From contig NZ_AYXG01000241.1 of NCBI RefSeq assembly GCF_000564855.1, positions 1 through 64,000 on the forward strand: a stretch of DNA of 64,000 nt, written 5' to 3'. Below are positions 47,488-56,453 of the stretch, in pieces (the first letter of the stretch is position 1; every line of letters begins with the position of its first letter). The notes beneath the pieces were generated by a model. That model did no database searches. It had not been told where the DNA came from and worked only from the letters and a program-made list of their open reading frames with translations. Made by a program: the position numbers and the translations under genes. The DNA comes from Actinokineospora spheciospongiae. GTDB lineage: Bacteria > Actinomycetota > Actinomycetes > Mycobacteriales > Pseudonocardiaceae.

Positions 47488-49170
47488 TCAACCGCGGCGC
47501 ACCAGTCGGGTGATCCGGTCGGTCGCGGGCTTGAGCTCGGGTACCCGGAACAGCGCGAGCACGCCGAACGCGACCACGCTCGCCACCAGCCCCTGCACCA
47601 CCAGCGCCACCCACGCGCTGACCCGCCCCTCGACCCCGGCGGGCAGCACCAGCCCGGTGACCAGCCACCCGGCGGCCACCCCGGCGACCCCGGCCACCAC
47701 GCTCATCGCGATGACCTTGACGACCTTCTTGCTGTGCAGGTTGCCCAGCCGCACCCACAGCCACATCTGGCCCAGGACCGCGCCGACGACGAAGGTCAGC
47801 GAGTTGACCAGCATCACGCCGATGACCACCTGGTCGGGGCGCACCACGGCGGCGGTCATGTACAGCAGCGGGACCTTCACCACGGTCATCACGACCATGA
47901 TCAGCGTCGGCGTGCGCGCGTCCTTCATCGCGTAGAACACCCGGAGCTGCAACATCACCAGCGCGTAGGGCAGCAGGCCGAACGCGGAGAACGCCAGCGC
48001 CAGGCCCAGCCGCTGCGCCGCGACGAAGGTCGTCTCACCGGCGTTGAACAGCGCCACGCCGATCGCCGACCCGGTCACCGTCAGCACCGCGCTGATCGGC
48101 ACCAGCATCACCGTCGACAGCCGCGCCCCCACCGACAGGTCGTCGACCAGCTTCTTCGTGTCGCCCGCGGCCGCGGCCCTGCTCATCCTCGGCAGGATCG
48201 CGGTCAGCAGCGAGACGCCGATGACGCCGTAGGGGAGCTGGAACAGCAGCCAGGCGTTGGCGTAGATCGTCGCGCCACCGTCGGCCGCCGCGGTCAGCAC
48301 CCGCTGGGTGATCACCATGCCCGCCTGGCTGATCGCCACGTACCCCAGAATCCACAGCGCCAGCCCGCCGAACTCCTTGAGCCGGGCGTCGATGCCCCAG
48401 GTCCAGCGGAACCGGAACCCGATCCGGCGCAGCGCGGGCAGCAGCATCGCCGACTGCACCACGATGCCCAGCGTCACCCCGACACCGAGGGTCAGCACGT
48501 GCGCGTCGGTCATCCGCACCGGGTCGATGGTGATCTCGCCGGGCAGCAGCGCGTAGGCGCCGAGGGTGGCGATGATGACCAGGTTGTTGACCACCGGCGC
48601 CCACGCGGTCGGCCCGAACACCTGCCGGGCCTGCAGGATCGCCGAGAGCAGCGCGAACAGCCCGTAGAACAGGATCTCCGGCAGCAGCAGGTAGGCGAAC
48701 ACCGTCACCAGGTCCGGGTTGGCCCGGCCGGTCGAGCCGTCCACGTAGAGCCAGGTGAACAGCGGCGCGGCGGCCACCGCGACCACGGTGCCGACCGCCA
48801 GCCCGGTGAGCCCCACGGTGAGCAGCCGGTTCGTGTACTCGGCGCCGCCGTCCGGGTCGTCCTGCGAGCGCACCAGAAGCGGCACCACGATGCTCGCCAG
48901 CACCCCGCCGAGCAGCAGCTCGAAGATGATGTTGGGCAGCGTGTTGGCGATGGTGAACGAGTCGGACACCACGTCCGTGCCGACCACCCAGGCCAACATG
49001 ATCTTCCAGAAGAACCCGGTGATCCGGCTGACCAAGGTGGCGATCGCCATCGACCCGCTGGCCTTCGCCAGCGACGGCGTCGGCGCGGCCGCCCGCTGGG
49101 CCGGGGGCACCTGCGCGGTGCCCTCCCCGGGCGCGTCCTGCTGCACGCTGTCCGTCCTCGGTGTGCTCAC
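47488..49170 (-). CDS. murJ: Lipid II flippase MurJ (MviN)
   Basis: 560 residues from GTG 49170 with about 14 transmembrane helices. MOP-superfamily features include the N-terminal ATLVSRITGFFWKIMLAWVVG and SDSFTIANTLPNIIFELLLGG, and the central QLPYGVIGVSLLTAILPRMS. It flips lipid II across the membrane. The N-terminal 35 residues are a hydrophilic Pro/Ala-rich extension. It is followed by the pseudokinase gene rather than fused to it. Confidence 0.95.
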   Translation of the reverse strand: MSTPRTDSVQQDAPGEGTAQVPPAQRAAAPTPSLAKASGSMAIATLVSRITGFFWKIMLAWVVGTDVVSDSFTIANTLPNIIFELLLGGVLASIVVPLLVRSQDDPDGGAEYTNRLLTVGLTGLAVGTVVAVAAAPLFTWLYVDGSTGRANPDLVTVFAYLLLPEILFYGLFALLSAILQARQVFGPTAWAPVVNNLVIIATLGAYALLPGEITIDPVRMTDAHVLTLGVGVTLGIVVQSAMLLPALRRIGFRFRWTWGIDARLKEFGGLALWILGYVAISQAGMVITQRVLTAAADGGATIYANAWLLFQLPYGVIGVSLLTAILPRMSRAAAAGDTKKLVDDLSVGARLSTVMLVPISAVLTVTGSAIGVALFNAGETTFVAAQRLGLALAFSAFGLLPYALVMLQLRVFYAMKDARTPTLIMVVMTVVKVPLLYMTAAVVRPDQVVIGVMLVNSLTFVVGAVLGQMWLWVRLGNLHSKKVVKVIAMSVVAGVAGVAAGWLVTGLVLPAGVEGRVSAWVALVVQGLVASVVAFGVLALFRVPELKPATDRITRLVRRG

Positions 49171-49221
49171 TTGTACCCCGCCTGAGAGCTGGTCCTGCCC
49201 CGAGCCACCGCCGGGGCACCG

Positions 49222-51390
49222 TCAGAGCTGGTCGGTCACCGCGGTGCCCGCCGTGCGCCGCGCGCGAATCCTGCGGAACAACCGCAGGCCGACCAACAGC
49301 ACGAGAACACCGGCGGCCAGGAAGGTTACCGCCAGGGTGATGCTGCCGTACGAGGTCGAGTTCAGTTCGACCCGGGAGGTCCCGCCGAGCCGGGTGCCCT
49401 GCTCGGTGGTCAGCCAGATGTCGACGCTGAACCGGCCGGACCGGGTGACCTCGGCGGGCAGGTAGCGCGGCAGCGACGCCTTCGCCGGGATCTGCACCAC
49501 GATCTGCTGCTCCGGCTTGAGCCCGGGGGTGGACCCGAGGTTGATCCGGGCCTGCACCTTCACCGGCAGCCAGTTGGTGATGTAGACCGGGATCGGGCTG
49601 TCCGCCGAGGCCAGCGACAGCGGCCTGCCCGGGTCGGTCACCGTCACCTGCGACAGCAGCGCCGACATCTGGTTCGACACCTCGTTGGTGGCCGCCCCCG
49701 CCCGCTCCGGGGTGGACCGCCAAGCGGCCGACGACGCCCGGATCAACCCGGCGCGCAGCGGCTGCACCAGCGCGTCCGGCTGCACGAGCTGGGTGTCGTC
49801 CTCGAACAGCACGGTGCTGGTCAGCTCGCGCTGCGTCGCGTCGACCTGGGCCACGGCCGCGACCGCCGACGACGGCAGCTCGGCGGCGGTGTCGGCGGCG
49901 GAGTAGTCCACCCCGCCCGCCTGCCCCTGCTCGGCGCCGTCGACCAGCGACTGCAACCCCAGCGTGTCGAGGTAGCCCTGGGCCTCCAGCGACTCGATGG
50001 CCTGCAGGAACACGGTCAGCTCCGCGCCGGATGCGTTCCACCTGCGCGGCGGGGCGACCAGCTCGACCTGCCCGGGAACGGCCTGGAAGGCGGCGCGGAA
50101 CACCAGGGTCGCCAACCCGTTCTGCACCGAGGACGTCTTCACCCCGGAGTCGTCGCCGGTGGTCCGCGGGGACAGCGAGTTGGCGATCAACTGGTCGTGG
50201 GGGACGGCGTTGAGGTTGTCGCCCAGCCGGTACGGCGCCGCGCCGGAGGTGTCGCGCAGCTTGCCGGAGTCGACCAGCACCGTGGTGCGGCGCAGCTTCG
50301 CCAGGTCGCCCAGGGTGCGCGCGTCGAGGGTGCCGGTCTCCGGCCACACCACCCCGGCCAGCGGTTTCGTGCCCAGCGCGGTCTCCACCAGCGCGGCCAC
50401 GTCGAGCGCGTCGGCCTGCAGGGTCGTCGCCCCGGCCCGCGACAGCGCCGCCAGGTCCGCGTCGGCGTAGGGCAGCGCCACCACGCACTGGCCGCGGGTC
50501 AGCTCCTTCACCCGGTCCAGCCACAACTGCGCGGCCCGGCCGCCGCTGCCGTCGACCAGCCGCCCGTCGGCGGTGCGCACCCGGTAGCCGGTGGTCATCA
50601 CCTGCACGGACTCCAGCAGGTCCGGGTCCACGGCGAAGCACAGCGAGCGCAGCACCGCCGCGTTCGACCGCGCCGCCCGCTGCACCGCGTCGACCAGGTT
50701 GAACAACCGGCCGCCGGACACCGAGGAGGACAGGCCGTCGTCGGAGAACACCGGCGGGGTCCCGTCGAGCGGGGTCTGCACCCGGCGCGGCCGGTCGTCG
50801 ACCAGCGGCCACAGCACGGTCAGCCTGCTCGGCGCGGCGGGCGGGGGAACCGCGCCGCCACCGGGGACCGACAGCACCGGCAGCAGCGTGCTCAGCGCGC
50901 CGACCCGCTCGGTGCGGCCGAACTCCGGGTCGCCGTTGAAGTTGAGGGCCACCGGGTACACCCCGGGCCGGTCCAGCTTCAACGCGCCCCTGTCCGCGCC
51001 CAGCGGCACGGAGATCGAGAACTCCGCCGACTCACCGGGGTCCAGGCGGTCGGAGATCGGCTGGAAGGTGGAGCTGACCTGCGGGCGGTTCACCGCGTCG
51101 GTCTTCTGCGGGTCGTTGAGCGCGCCGCGCAGCGCCGACTCGGTGTCGAGCACCGCGCCGCGCTGCAACCGGGCCTCGATCTGCTCGACGTTGCGGTCAC
51201 CGGTGTTGGTGATCCGCCCGGTCACGGTGATGGCCTGCGCCGCCGCGTCCACCACCCGGGGCAGCAGTTGGTCGAGGTCGACGCGCAGCCGCCCCGACTG
51301 CTGCGCCGCCGCCGAGGGCAGCGGCACCACCAGCGCCGCCAGGACCGCGGTGAGCACCACCAGGCCGGTGCGGCGCAGTCGATCAGTCAC
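49222..51390 (-). CDS. DUF6049 secreted/membrane protein (Rv3909-like)
   Basis: 722 residues from GTG 51390. A signal peptide (TGLVVLTAVLAALVVPLPSAAA, about 8-29) is followed by a large extracellular region with an early beta domain (AITVTGRITNTGDRNVEQIEARL, a CARDB-like N-terminal domain) and a middle alpha/beta part. One transmembrane helix (about 683-705, SITLAVTFLAAGVLVLL) and a basic RRIRARR tail end it. The family is always near murJ in actinobacteria (Rv3909 in M. tuberculosis) and is expected to act outside the membrane in wall synthesis; the activity is unknown. It is 22 bases from the nudix gene upstream. Confidence 0.88.
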   Translation of the reverse strand: MTDRLRRTGLVVLTAVLAALVVPLPSAAAQQSGRLRVDLDQLLPRVVDAAAQAITVTGRITNTGDRNVEQIEARLQRGAVLDTESALRGALNDPQKTDAVNRPQVSSTFQPISDRLDPGESAEFSISVPLGADRGALKLDRPGVYPVALNFNGDPEFGRTERVGALSTLLPVLSVPGGGAVPPPAAPSRLTVLWPLVDDRPRRVQTPLDGTPPVFSDDGLSSSVSGGRLFNLVDAVQRAARSNAAVLRSLCFAVDPDLLESVQVMTTGYRVRTADGRLVDGSGGRAAQLWLDRVKELTRGQCVVALPYADADLAALSRAGATTLQADALDVAALVETALGTKPLAGVVWPETGTLDARTLGDLAKLRRTTVLVDSGKLRDTSGAAPYRLGDNLNAVPHDQLIANSLSPRTTGDDSGVKTSSVQNGLATLVFRAAFQAVPGQVELVAPPRRWNASGAELTVFLQAIESLEAQGYLDTLGLQSLVDGAEQGQAGGVDYSAADTAAELPSSAVAAVAQVDATQRELTSTVLFEDDTQLVQPDALVQPLRAGLIRASSAAWRSTPERAGAATNEVSNQMSALLSQVTVTDPGRPLSLASADSPIPVYITNWLPVKVQARINLGSTPGLKPEQQIVVQIPAKASLPRYLPAEVTRSGRFSVDIWLTTEQGTRLGGTSRVELNSTSYGSITLAVTFLAAGVLVLLVGLRLFRRIRARRTAGTAVTDQL

Positions 51391-51412
51391 GGGTTCGCTC
51401 CAGGCATCGCGT

Positions 51413-51961
51413 TCAGGCCCGTCCGACCTCGGGCAGGTCCGACTCCACCGGATCGGGTGACAGTGGATGCTCGGAGAGTAGTTGGCGGGCTTTGCGCACC
51501 AGACGGCGCTCATCGGCGTAGGCCAGCCGGGCGTCGAGCTCGTCGAAGTCCACCCAGGCCACCTCGGTCACCTCGACGTCCTCGTCGGACAGCTCGAAGG
51601 AGTGCGCCACCAGCAGGAAGTGGTGCACGGTCTTGTGGATGCGCCGGGTGCCGTCGGCCACGAACCAGTAGTCGATCGTGCCGAGCGGGCGCACCACCTC
51701 GCCGTCGATGCCGGTTTCCTCGGCGACCTCGCGCACCGCGGTCTGCTCGGGGGTCTCCCCGGCCTCGATGTGCCCCTTCGGCAGCGACCACAGCAACCGC
51801 CCCCGCCGGTCCAACCTGCCGATCAACGCCACCCGGAAGGTGGAGCGGTCGATGACGAGACCACCCGCGGAGGTCTCGTCGACCGTGGTCAGCTTCCGGC
51901 CGCGGCGGCGCAACCGGCGGCCGGACCGCGCGCCTCGGGACCTGCCGGAAGACGGGGGCAT
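51413..51961 (-). CDS. NUDIX hydrolase (MutT4-like, Rv3908 position)
   Basis: 182 residues from ATG 51961. A basic N-terminus ([19 protein letters not shown]) precedes the NUDIX fold. The nudix box is complete: [23 protein letters not shown], which fits GX5EX7REUXEEXGU. It should hydrolyse a nucleoside diphosphate linked to another moiety; the substrate is unknown, and MutT4 is the mycobacterial name at this locus. TACCAT seven bases before ATG 51961 with no ribosome site indicates leaderless translation. Divergent from pcnA. Confidence 0.9.
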   Translation of the reverse strand: MPPSSGRSRGARSGRRLRRRGRKLTTVDETSAGGLVIDRSTFRVALIGRLDRRGRLLWSLPKGHIEAGETPEQTAVREVAEETGIDGEVVRPLGTIDYWFVADGTRRIHKTVHHFLLVAHSFELSDEDVEVTEVAWVDFDELDARLAYADERRLVRKARQLLSEHPLSPDPVESDLPEVGRA

Positions 51962-51968
51962 GGAGGCG

Positions 51969-51974
51969 ATGGTA
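51969..51974 (-). promoter_or_regulatory. -10 element for leaderless nudix transcript
   Basis: TACCAT on the minus strand, seven bases before ATG 51961, where CGCCTCC replaces a Shine-Dalgarno sequence. Confidence 0.55.
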
Positions 51975-52027
51975 GTGCGATCGGCGCAGTGGGGGCGGCG
52001 GGCGGACGGCGCGCGGGCCGTTGCGGA

Positions 52028-52033
52028 TAACCT
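52028..52033 (+). promoter_or_regulatory. -10 element for leaderless pcnA transcript
   Basis: TAACCT, eight bases before GTG 52042, with no ribosome site between. Together with 51969-51974 it makes a compact divergent promoter of about 80 bp. Confidence 0.5.
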
Positions 52034-52041
52034 CGTCAACC

Positions 52042-53478
52042 GTGTCCCGAACCTCGGCAGCCCAGAACGCGGTGGTGGAGCTGCTGCGCGTCTCCCCCGT
52101 CGCAGACGACCTGGCGGCCCGCTTCGCGCGTGCAGGCCACAGCCTCTACCTGGTCGGCGGCAGCGTCCGCGACGCCATGCTCGGCCGGTTGCACGGCAAC
52201 GACCTCGACTTCACCACCGACGCCCGCCCGGAGCAGATCCTCGCCCTGGTCTCCCCCTGGGGCGACGCGGTCTGGGACACCGGCATCGCCTTCGGCACCG
52301 TCGGCGCCAGCAAGGGCGGCATCGTCTGCGAGATCACCACCTTCCGCTCCGACGCCTACGACCGGGTCACCCGCAACCCCGAGGTCCGCTTCGGCGACAC
52401 GGTCGAGGCCGACCTGGTCCGCCGCGACTTCACCGTCAACGCCATGGCCATCGACCTGGCCTCACGCGAGTTCATCGACCCCCACGACGGCATGTCCGCC
52501 CTGGACGACCGCGTGCTGGACACTCCGGCGACCCCCCAGGAGTCCTTCGCCGACGACCCGCTGCGGATGCTGCGCGCGGCCCGCTTCGCCAGCCAACTCG
52601 GCCTCACCCCGGCCCCCCGGGTGCTGGAGGCCATGACGTCGATGTGCGCCGAGATCGCCCGCATCACCCCCGAACGCGTCCAGGCCGAGCTGTCCAAGCT
52701 CCTCTGCGGCAAGTTCCCCCGCCGCGGCGTCGAGCTGCTGGTCGACACCGGCCTCGCCGCCCACGTCCTCCCCGAGCTGCCCGCGATGCGCCTGGAGATC
52801 GACGAGCACCACCAGCACAAGGACGTCTACGAGCACTCCCTCGTCGTCCTCGACCAGGCCATCGACCTGGAGGAAGAGGGCGCCGAACCGGACCTGGTCC
52901 TGCGCCTGGCCGCCCTCCTGCACGACATCGGCAAGCCCGACACCCGCCGCCACGTCGAAGGGGGCGGCGTCAGCTTCCACCACCACGAGGTGGTCGGCGC
53001 CAAGATGGTCCGAAAGCGCTTGCGGGCCCTGCGCTACAGCAAGGACCTCACCGAGGACGTGGCCAAGCTGGTGTTCCTGCACCTGCGCTTCCACGGCTAC
53101 GGCAAGGGCGAGTGGACCGACTCCGCGGTCCGCCGCTACGTCACCGACGCGGGCGACCTCCTCCCCCGCCTCCACAAGCTCGTCCGCGCCGACTGCACCA
53201 CCCGCAACCGCCGCAAGGCCAACGCCCTCCAGCGCACCTACGACGGCCTGGAGGAGCGCATCGCCCGCATCGCGGAGGAGGAAGACCTCGCCAGGGTCCG
53301 CCCCGACCTCGACGGCAACGAGATCATGCGCCTGCTCGGCCTCCCCCCGGGTCCCCTGGTGGGCCAGGCGTGGCGCCACCTCAAGGAACTCCGCCTCGAC
53401 CGGGGCCCCATGGACCACGACGAGGCCATCGCCGCCCTGCGCGAGTGGGCGCGGGAGCAGGGCATCACCCCCGCTTGA
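52042..53478 (+). CDS. pcnA: CCA tRNA nucleotidyltransferase / poly(A) polymerase with HD domain
   Basis: 478 residues from GTG 52042. Class II nucleotidyltransferase motifs are visible: [13 protein letters not shown] and [14 protein letters not shown] with the catalytic Asp pair, [12 protein letters not shown], and the [12 protein letters not shown]-binding motif. A C-terminal HD domain shows [15 protein letters not shown] and FHHHEVVG. It adds or repairs CCA tRNA ends; the two tRNAs of this window lack encoded CCA, consistent with need for this enzyme. Same place as Rv3907c. Confidence 0.95.
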   Translation: MSRTSAAQNAVVELLRVSPVADDLAARFARAGHSLYLVGGSVRDAMLGRLHGNDLDFTTDARPEQILALVSPWGDAVWDTGIAFGTVGASKGGIVCEITTFRSDAYDRVTRNPEVRFGDTVEADLVRRDFTVNAMAIDLASREFIDPHDGMSALDDRVLDTPATPQESFADDPLRMLRAARFASQLGLTPAPRVLEAMTSMCAEIARITPERVQAELSKLLCGKFPRRGVELLVDTGLAAHVLPELPAMRLEIDEHHQHKDVYEHSLVVLDQAIDLEEEGAEPDLVLRLAALLHDIGKPDTRRHVEGGGVSFHHHEVVGAKMVRKRLRALRYSKDLTEDVAKLVFLHLRFHGYGKGEWTDSAVRRYVTDAGDLLPRLHKLVRADCTTRNRRKANALQRTYDGLEERIARIAEEEDLARVRPDLDGNEIMRLLGLPPGPLVGQAWRHLKELRLDRGPMDHDEAIAALREWAREQGITPA

Positions 53479-53500
53479 TCCCGGGTGCGAGGATGGGCCG

Positions 53501-53743
53501 GTGAAGCTGAACGAACTCACGGATTGGCTGGACGAGCGCCTGCGCGCACTTGACCACGATGAGATCACCGAGTTCGTGGACATGCGGCGGGGAGTGGAAT
53601 TGTCCCCGGACGTGGCCTACAACCACGTGCTGATCAAGGCGAACTTCGCCAACGGTGGCACAGGTGCCGTCCAGGTGATGCAGACCAGCGGCCCGGGCAT
53701 CCCGGACCACAGGGACTACCAGCCGCCGAAGCAGGGGTGGTGA
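53501..53743 (+). CDS. Hypothetical protein, 80 aa
   Basis: GTG 53501 begins KLNELTDWLDERLRALDHDEITEFVDMRRG, an amphipathic helical N-terminal half, followed by a beta-like VAYNHVLIKANFANGGTGAVQVMQ and a polar tail. No family is recognised. It is 22 bases after pcnA and three bases before the next small gene, so the two are probably in the pcnA transcript. Coding is supported by codon pattern, absence of overlap with other genes and the coupled second gene. Function unknown. Confidence 0.65.
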   Translation: MKLNELTDWLDERLRALDHDEITEFVDMRRGVELSPDVAYNHVLIKANFANGGTGAVQVMQTSGPGIPDHRDYQPPKQGW

Positions 53744-53746
53744 GCC

Positions 53747-53977
53747 GTGCGCAACAGCCGTTTTCGGGCTCTGGTGAGTGATCTGCTCACGGAGCACCCC
53801 GGAGTCTCCTCGGTCGAACCGGTGGACCTAGGCAACCGGGGCCAGGTGCTGCGAGTCACCTGCGCCGACGGGGTCGTCACCGACCTCCTGGTCACCAACA
53901 TGGCTCCACCCGGGGGCGACAACTACCAGGAAGACGAGCGGATCGTGAGCAAGCGCGAGACGGCACCGGGGAGGTAG
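53747..53977 (+). CDS. Hypothetical protein, 76 aa
   Basis: GTG 53747 gives a small alpha/beta protein: RFRALVSDLLTEHPGVSSVE, then QVLRVTCADGVVTDLLVTNM, then a charged tail. One Cys, no transmembrane segment and no known family. It follows the preceding small gene after three bases and looks like its partner. Downstream is a 398-bp gap with DnaA boxes. Confidence 0.62.
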   Translation: MRNSRFRALVSDLLTEHPGVSSVEPVDLGNRGQVLRVTCADGVVTDLLVTNMAPPGGDNYQEDERIVSKRETAPGR

Positions 53978-54319
53978 CGCGTTAGCAGGTGGTGGCATGC
54001 CCCTTATGCACTCACAGCGCGCAGCGACGAACCCGGGTGACACGCGTGCGATGCACCAGGGCTCGACCGGCGCCACGTCCGCGAGCAGCGGCCAGACGGC
54101 GAGGTAGCACACGGCCCGGAACGGCTTCGGCACCTGCACAGCACCACAAACCCCGTACCTGAGGTGCGAGGAAACCGCGTCATTCCACCCTGCCCGGATG
54201 CGGCTATCAAGGCAGGTCCGCGGCCACCCGCCCGCAAAGCAGCCCCCGCCACTCCCTGGGGGGCGTCCCCGAAGCCAGTCTATCGCTCCTGACCTGCGGG
54301 AACAGACCTGCCGAAAACC

Positions 54320-54369
54320 TGTGGACAACCATGGAGTGACGCGGCGGAAAAACCCTCGCCTGTGGACAA
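54320..54369 (-). promoter_or_regulatory. Two perfect DnaA boxes in an intergenic region
   Basis: TGTGGACAA occurs at 54320-54328 and at 54361-54369, both in the same orientation, 41 bp apart, in the gap 53978-54375 between the small hypothetical gene and the MFS gene. The rest of the gap shows no clear gene or terminator; a 36-codon open frame at 53997 is not convincing. Confidence 0.75.
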
Positions 54370-54375
54370 CCCGCG

Positions 54376-55629
54376 TCACCCGTGGCGGGTGACCGCCGTG
54401 AAGCCGACCAGGCCCACCAGGTAGCACCCGCCCGCCGCCAGGATCAGCCCCGGCGACGCCCCGTCCGGGGCCACCACCAGCGCGGCCGGCGCCACCGCCG
54501 CCACCTGCGTGACGTTGAACAGCGTGTCGTAGAGCGCGAACACCCGCCCGCGCGTGTCGTCCCCGATGTCACGCTGCACCGCCGCGTCCACGCACAGCTT
54601 CACGATCTGCCCGGCGAACGAGATCAGCAGTGCCGCCGCCAGCACGGTCGGCATGGCCAGCGGCAGCCCGAGGCCCACGATGGCCACCGCCCCCAGCACC
54701 AGCACCCCCTGCACGGTCCGCCGCCGCCCGAACCGGGCGACTATCCGCGCGGTGGTCAGCCCGGCGACCAGGATGCCCACCCCGAACAGCCCGGCGACCA
54801 GGCCCAGACCGCCCAGGCCGGAGTCGAACCGGAACCGCATCAGCAGGACCACCAGCAGCAGCGCCACCCCGAACGCCGCCCGGTGCGCCAGCAGCGCCAC
54901 GAACCCGGCCAGCACCGACGGTGTCCGCACCGCCGCCCGACCGCCGTCGAACAGGCCGCGCGCGATGGCCCGCACGGTTTCCCTGGGCTCGTTGACCTCG
55001 TCCGGTCCCAGCGCACCCGCCGCGAACCGGCCTGCGAACCAGGCCGCCGCCACCGAGCCGAGCACCGCGAACGCCGTGGTCGCCCCCGACCCGACGTCCC
55101 CGTCGCCGAACACCGCGCGCAGGCCGACCGCGCAGACCGCGCCGAACACCGTCACCACCGAGCCCAGGGTGGTGGCCAGGGCGTTCGCCTCCACCAGCGT
55201 CGGCACCGGCACCACGTGCGGCAACGACGCCGACAGCCCGGACCCCACGAAGCGGCTGATCCCCACGACCACCAGCGCCAGCCCGAACAGGCCGGTCGAC
55301 CCCAGTGCCACGGCCAGCGCCGACACCAGCACCAGGACCCCGCGCAGCAGGTTCGCCACGACCAGCACCCGCCGCCGGTCCCAGCGGTCGAGGAGGGCGC
55401 CCGCGAACGGGCCGACGAGCGAGTACGGCAGCAGCAGCGCGGTGAAACCGGCGGCGATCGCCAGCGGGTCGGCCTCGCGCTCCGGGTTGAACAGGACCGC
55501 CCCGGCCAGACCGGCCTGGAACAGGCCGTCACCCCACTGGGCGGCGAAGCGGCTGTACAGGAGTCGGCGGAACCCGGCCCCAGCGAGGAGCGCCCGCGCT
55601 CCGACCCGGTCGTGCCCGACGGTGCTCAC
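54376..55629 (-). CDS. MFS transporter
   Basis: 417 residues from GTG 55629 with 12 transmembrane helices. Major facilitator features are the loop DRWDRRRVLVVANLLRG between helices 2 and 3 and the mirrored RFGRRRTVQGVLVLG in the second half. The general type resembles actinobacterial drug-efflux MFS proteins; substrate unknown. The start has no evident ribosome site, and an intrinsic terminator lies about 20 bases before it on the same strand, so expression may be conditional. Confidence 0.88.
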   Translation of the reverse strand: MSTVGHDRVGARALLAGAGFRRLLYSRFAAQWGDGLFQAGLAGAVLFNPEREADPLAIAAGFTALLLPYSLVGPFAGALLDRWDRRRVLVVANLLRGVLVLVSALAVALGSTGLFGLALVVVGISRFVGSGLSASLPHVVPVPTLVEANALATTLGSVVTVFGAVCAVGLRAVFGDGDVGSGATTAFAVLGSVAAAWFAGRFAAGALGPDEVNEPRETVRAIARGLFDGGRAAVRTPSVLAGFVALLAHRAAFGVALLLVVLLMRFRFDSGLGGLGLVAGLFGVGILVAGLTTARIVARFGRRRTVQGVLVLGAVAIVGLGLPLAMPTVLAAALLISFAGQIVKLCVDAAVQRDIGDDTRGRVFALYDTLFNVTQVAAVAPAALVVAPDGASPGLILAAGGCYLVGLVGFTAVTRHG

Positions 55630-55648
55630 GACGGGACAGCCTAGAAAA

Positions 55649-55684
55649 CCGGATTGGGCGGCCCCGAGGGACCGCCCAATCCGG
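55649..55684 (-). terminator. Intrinsic terminator in the 5' leader of the MFS gene
   Basis: Perfect 13-bp stem (55649-55661 with 55672-55684). In the minus direction it is followed by TTTTCTAG and then, 20 bases on, by the MFS start codon. No upstream gene on that strand ends here: the next gene is divergent. It therefore looks like an attenuator rather than an end-of-gene terminator. Confidence 0.7.
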
Positions 55685-55880
55685 GGTCGACACCCGGTCG
55701 CCTCACGGCGGGTCGCGCAACGTGGCTCCAGCCGAGCGGTATTCCACGAAGGCGGTTCAGGTTGAGCCCGGGGGACACGGTGGTGCCGACCACCCCCTTC
55801 AACGCGCGACTCGCCGGTGTTGTTCCCGTCTGCGCCGTGTTGGCTGCCGCCTCCCGCCGCCGAGGTGGGATCATGGCGGG

Positions 55881-56453
55881 GTGACCTCCGATCCCGAGGT
55901 CGAGCCGGGAACGCTGCTCGTCGCGGCGCCGAGCCTGCTCGACTCCAACTTCCGCCGCACGGTGGTCTACGTCATCGACCACCGGGGCGAGGGCACGCTC
56001 GGGGTCGTGCTCAACCGCCCCAGCGACGTCCCGGTGGACGACGTGCTGCCGAACTGGGGCCCGCACGTGACCCGCCCCGGCTCGGTGTTCGTCGGCGGCC
56101 CGGTCGAGCAGAAGACGGCGCTGTGCCTGGCCGCCATGCGCACCGGGGAGAACCTCGACGGCGTCACCGGCCTGATCAGCGTGCGCGGCCCGGTGGCCCT
56201 GGTCGACCTCGACGCCGACCCGGAGGTCCTGGTCCCCAAGTTCCGGGGGATGCGGGTCTTCGCCGGTTACGCCGGGTGGGACGTCGGCCAGCTCGCGGGA
56301 GAGATCGACCGCGGCGACTGGATCGTGGTCCCGGCGCTGCCCAACGACGTGCTGGCCCCCGCGGAGGAGGACCTGTGGGGCCGGGTCCTGCGCAGGCAGG
56401 GGATGCCGCTGGCGCTGCTGGCCACCCACCCGGGTGACGTGAAGGACAACTAG
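55881..56453 (+). CDS. YqgE/AlgH family protein
   Basis: 190 residues from GTG 55881. The family pattern is clear: GTLLVAAPSLLDSNFRRTVVYVIDH, GTLGVVLNRPSDVPVDDVLP, VFVGGPVEQ and MRVFAGYAGWDVGQLAGEIDRGDWIVVPA. The biochemical role of this widespread family is not settled. Its stop overlaps by a few bases the convergent SdpI-like stop. The 251-bp upstream gap contains the MFS attenuator and otherwise nothing I can assign. Confidence 0.93.
   Translation: MTSDPEVEPGTLLVAAPSLLDSNFRRTVVYVIDHRGEGTLGVVLNRPSDVPVDDVLPNWGPHVTRPGSVFVGGPVEQKTALCLAAMRTGENLDGVTGLISVRGPVALVDLDADPEVLVPKFRGMRVFAGYAGWDVGQLAGEIDRGDWIVVPALPNDVLAPAEEDLWGRVLRRQGMPLALLATHPGDVKDN

Noticed and set aside
45439-49185. 1248-codon plus-strand frame opposite sigM-pseudokinase-murJ
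   Set aside because: It is antisense to three clearly recognised genes and its product is low-complexity His/Arg/Gln/Pro.
53997-54107. 36-codon frame beginning MPLMHSQRAATN
   Set aside because: Weak ribosome site, no family and no conserved partner; kept as unassigned gap sequence.
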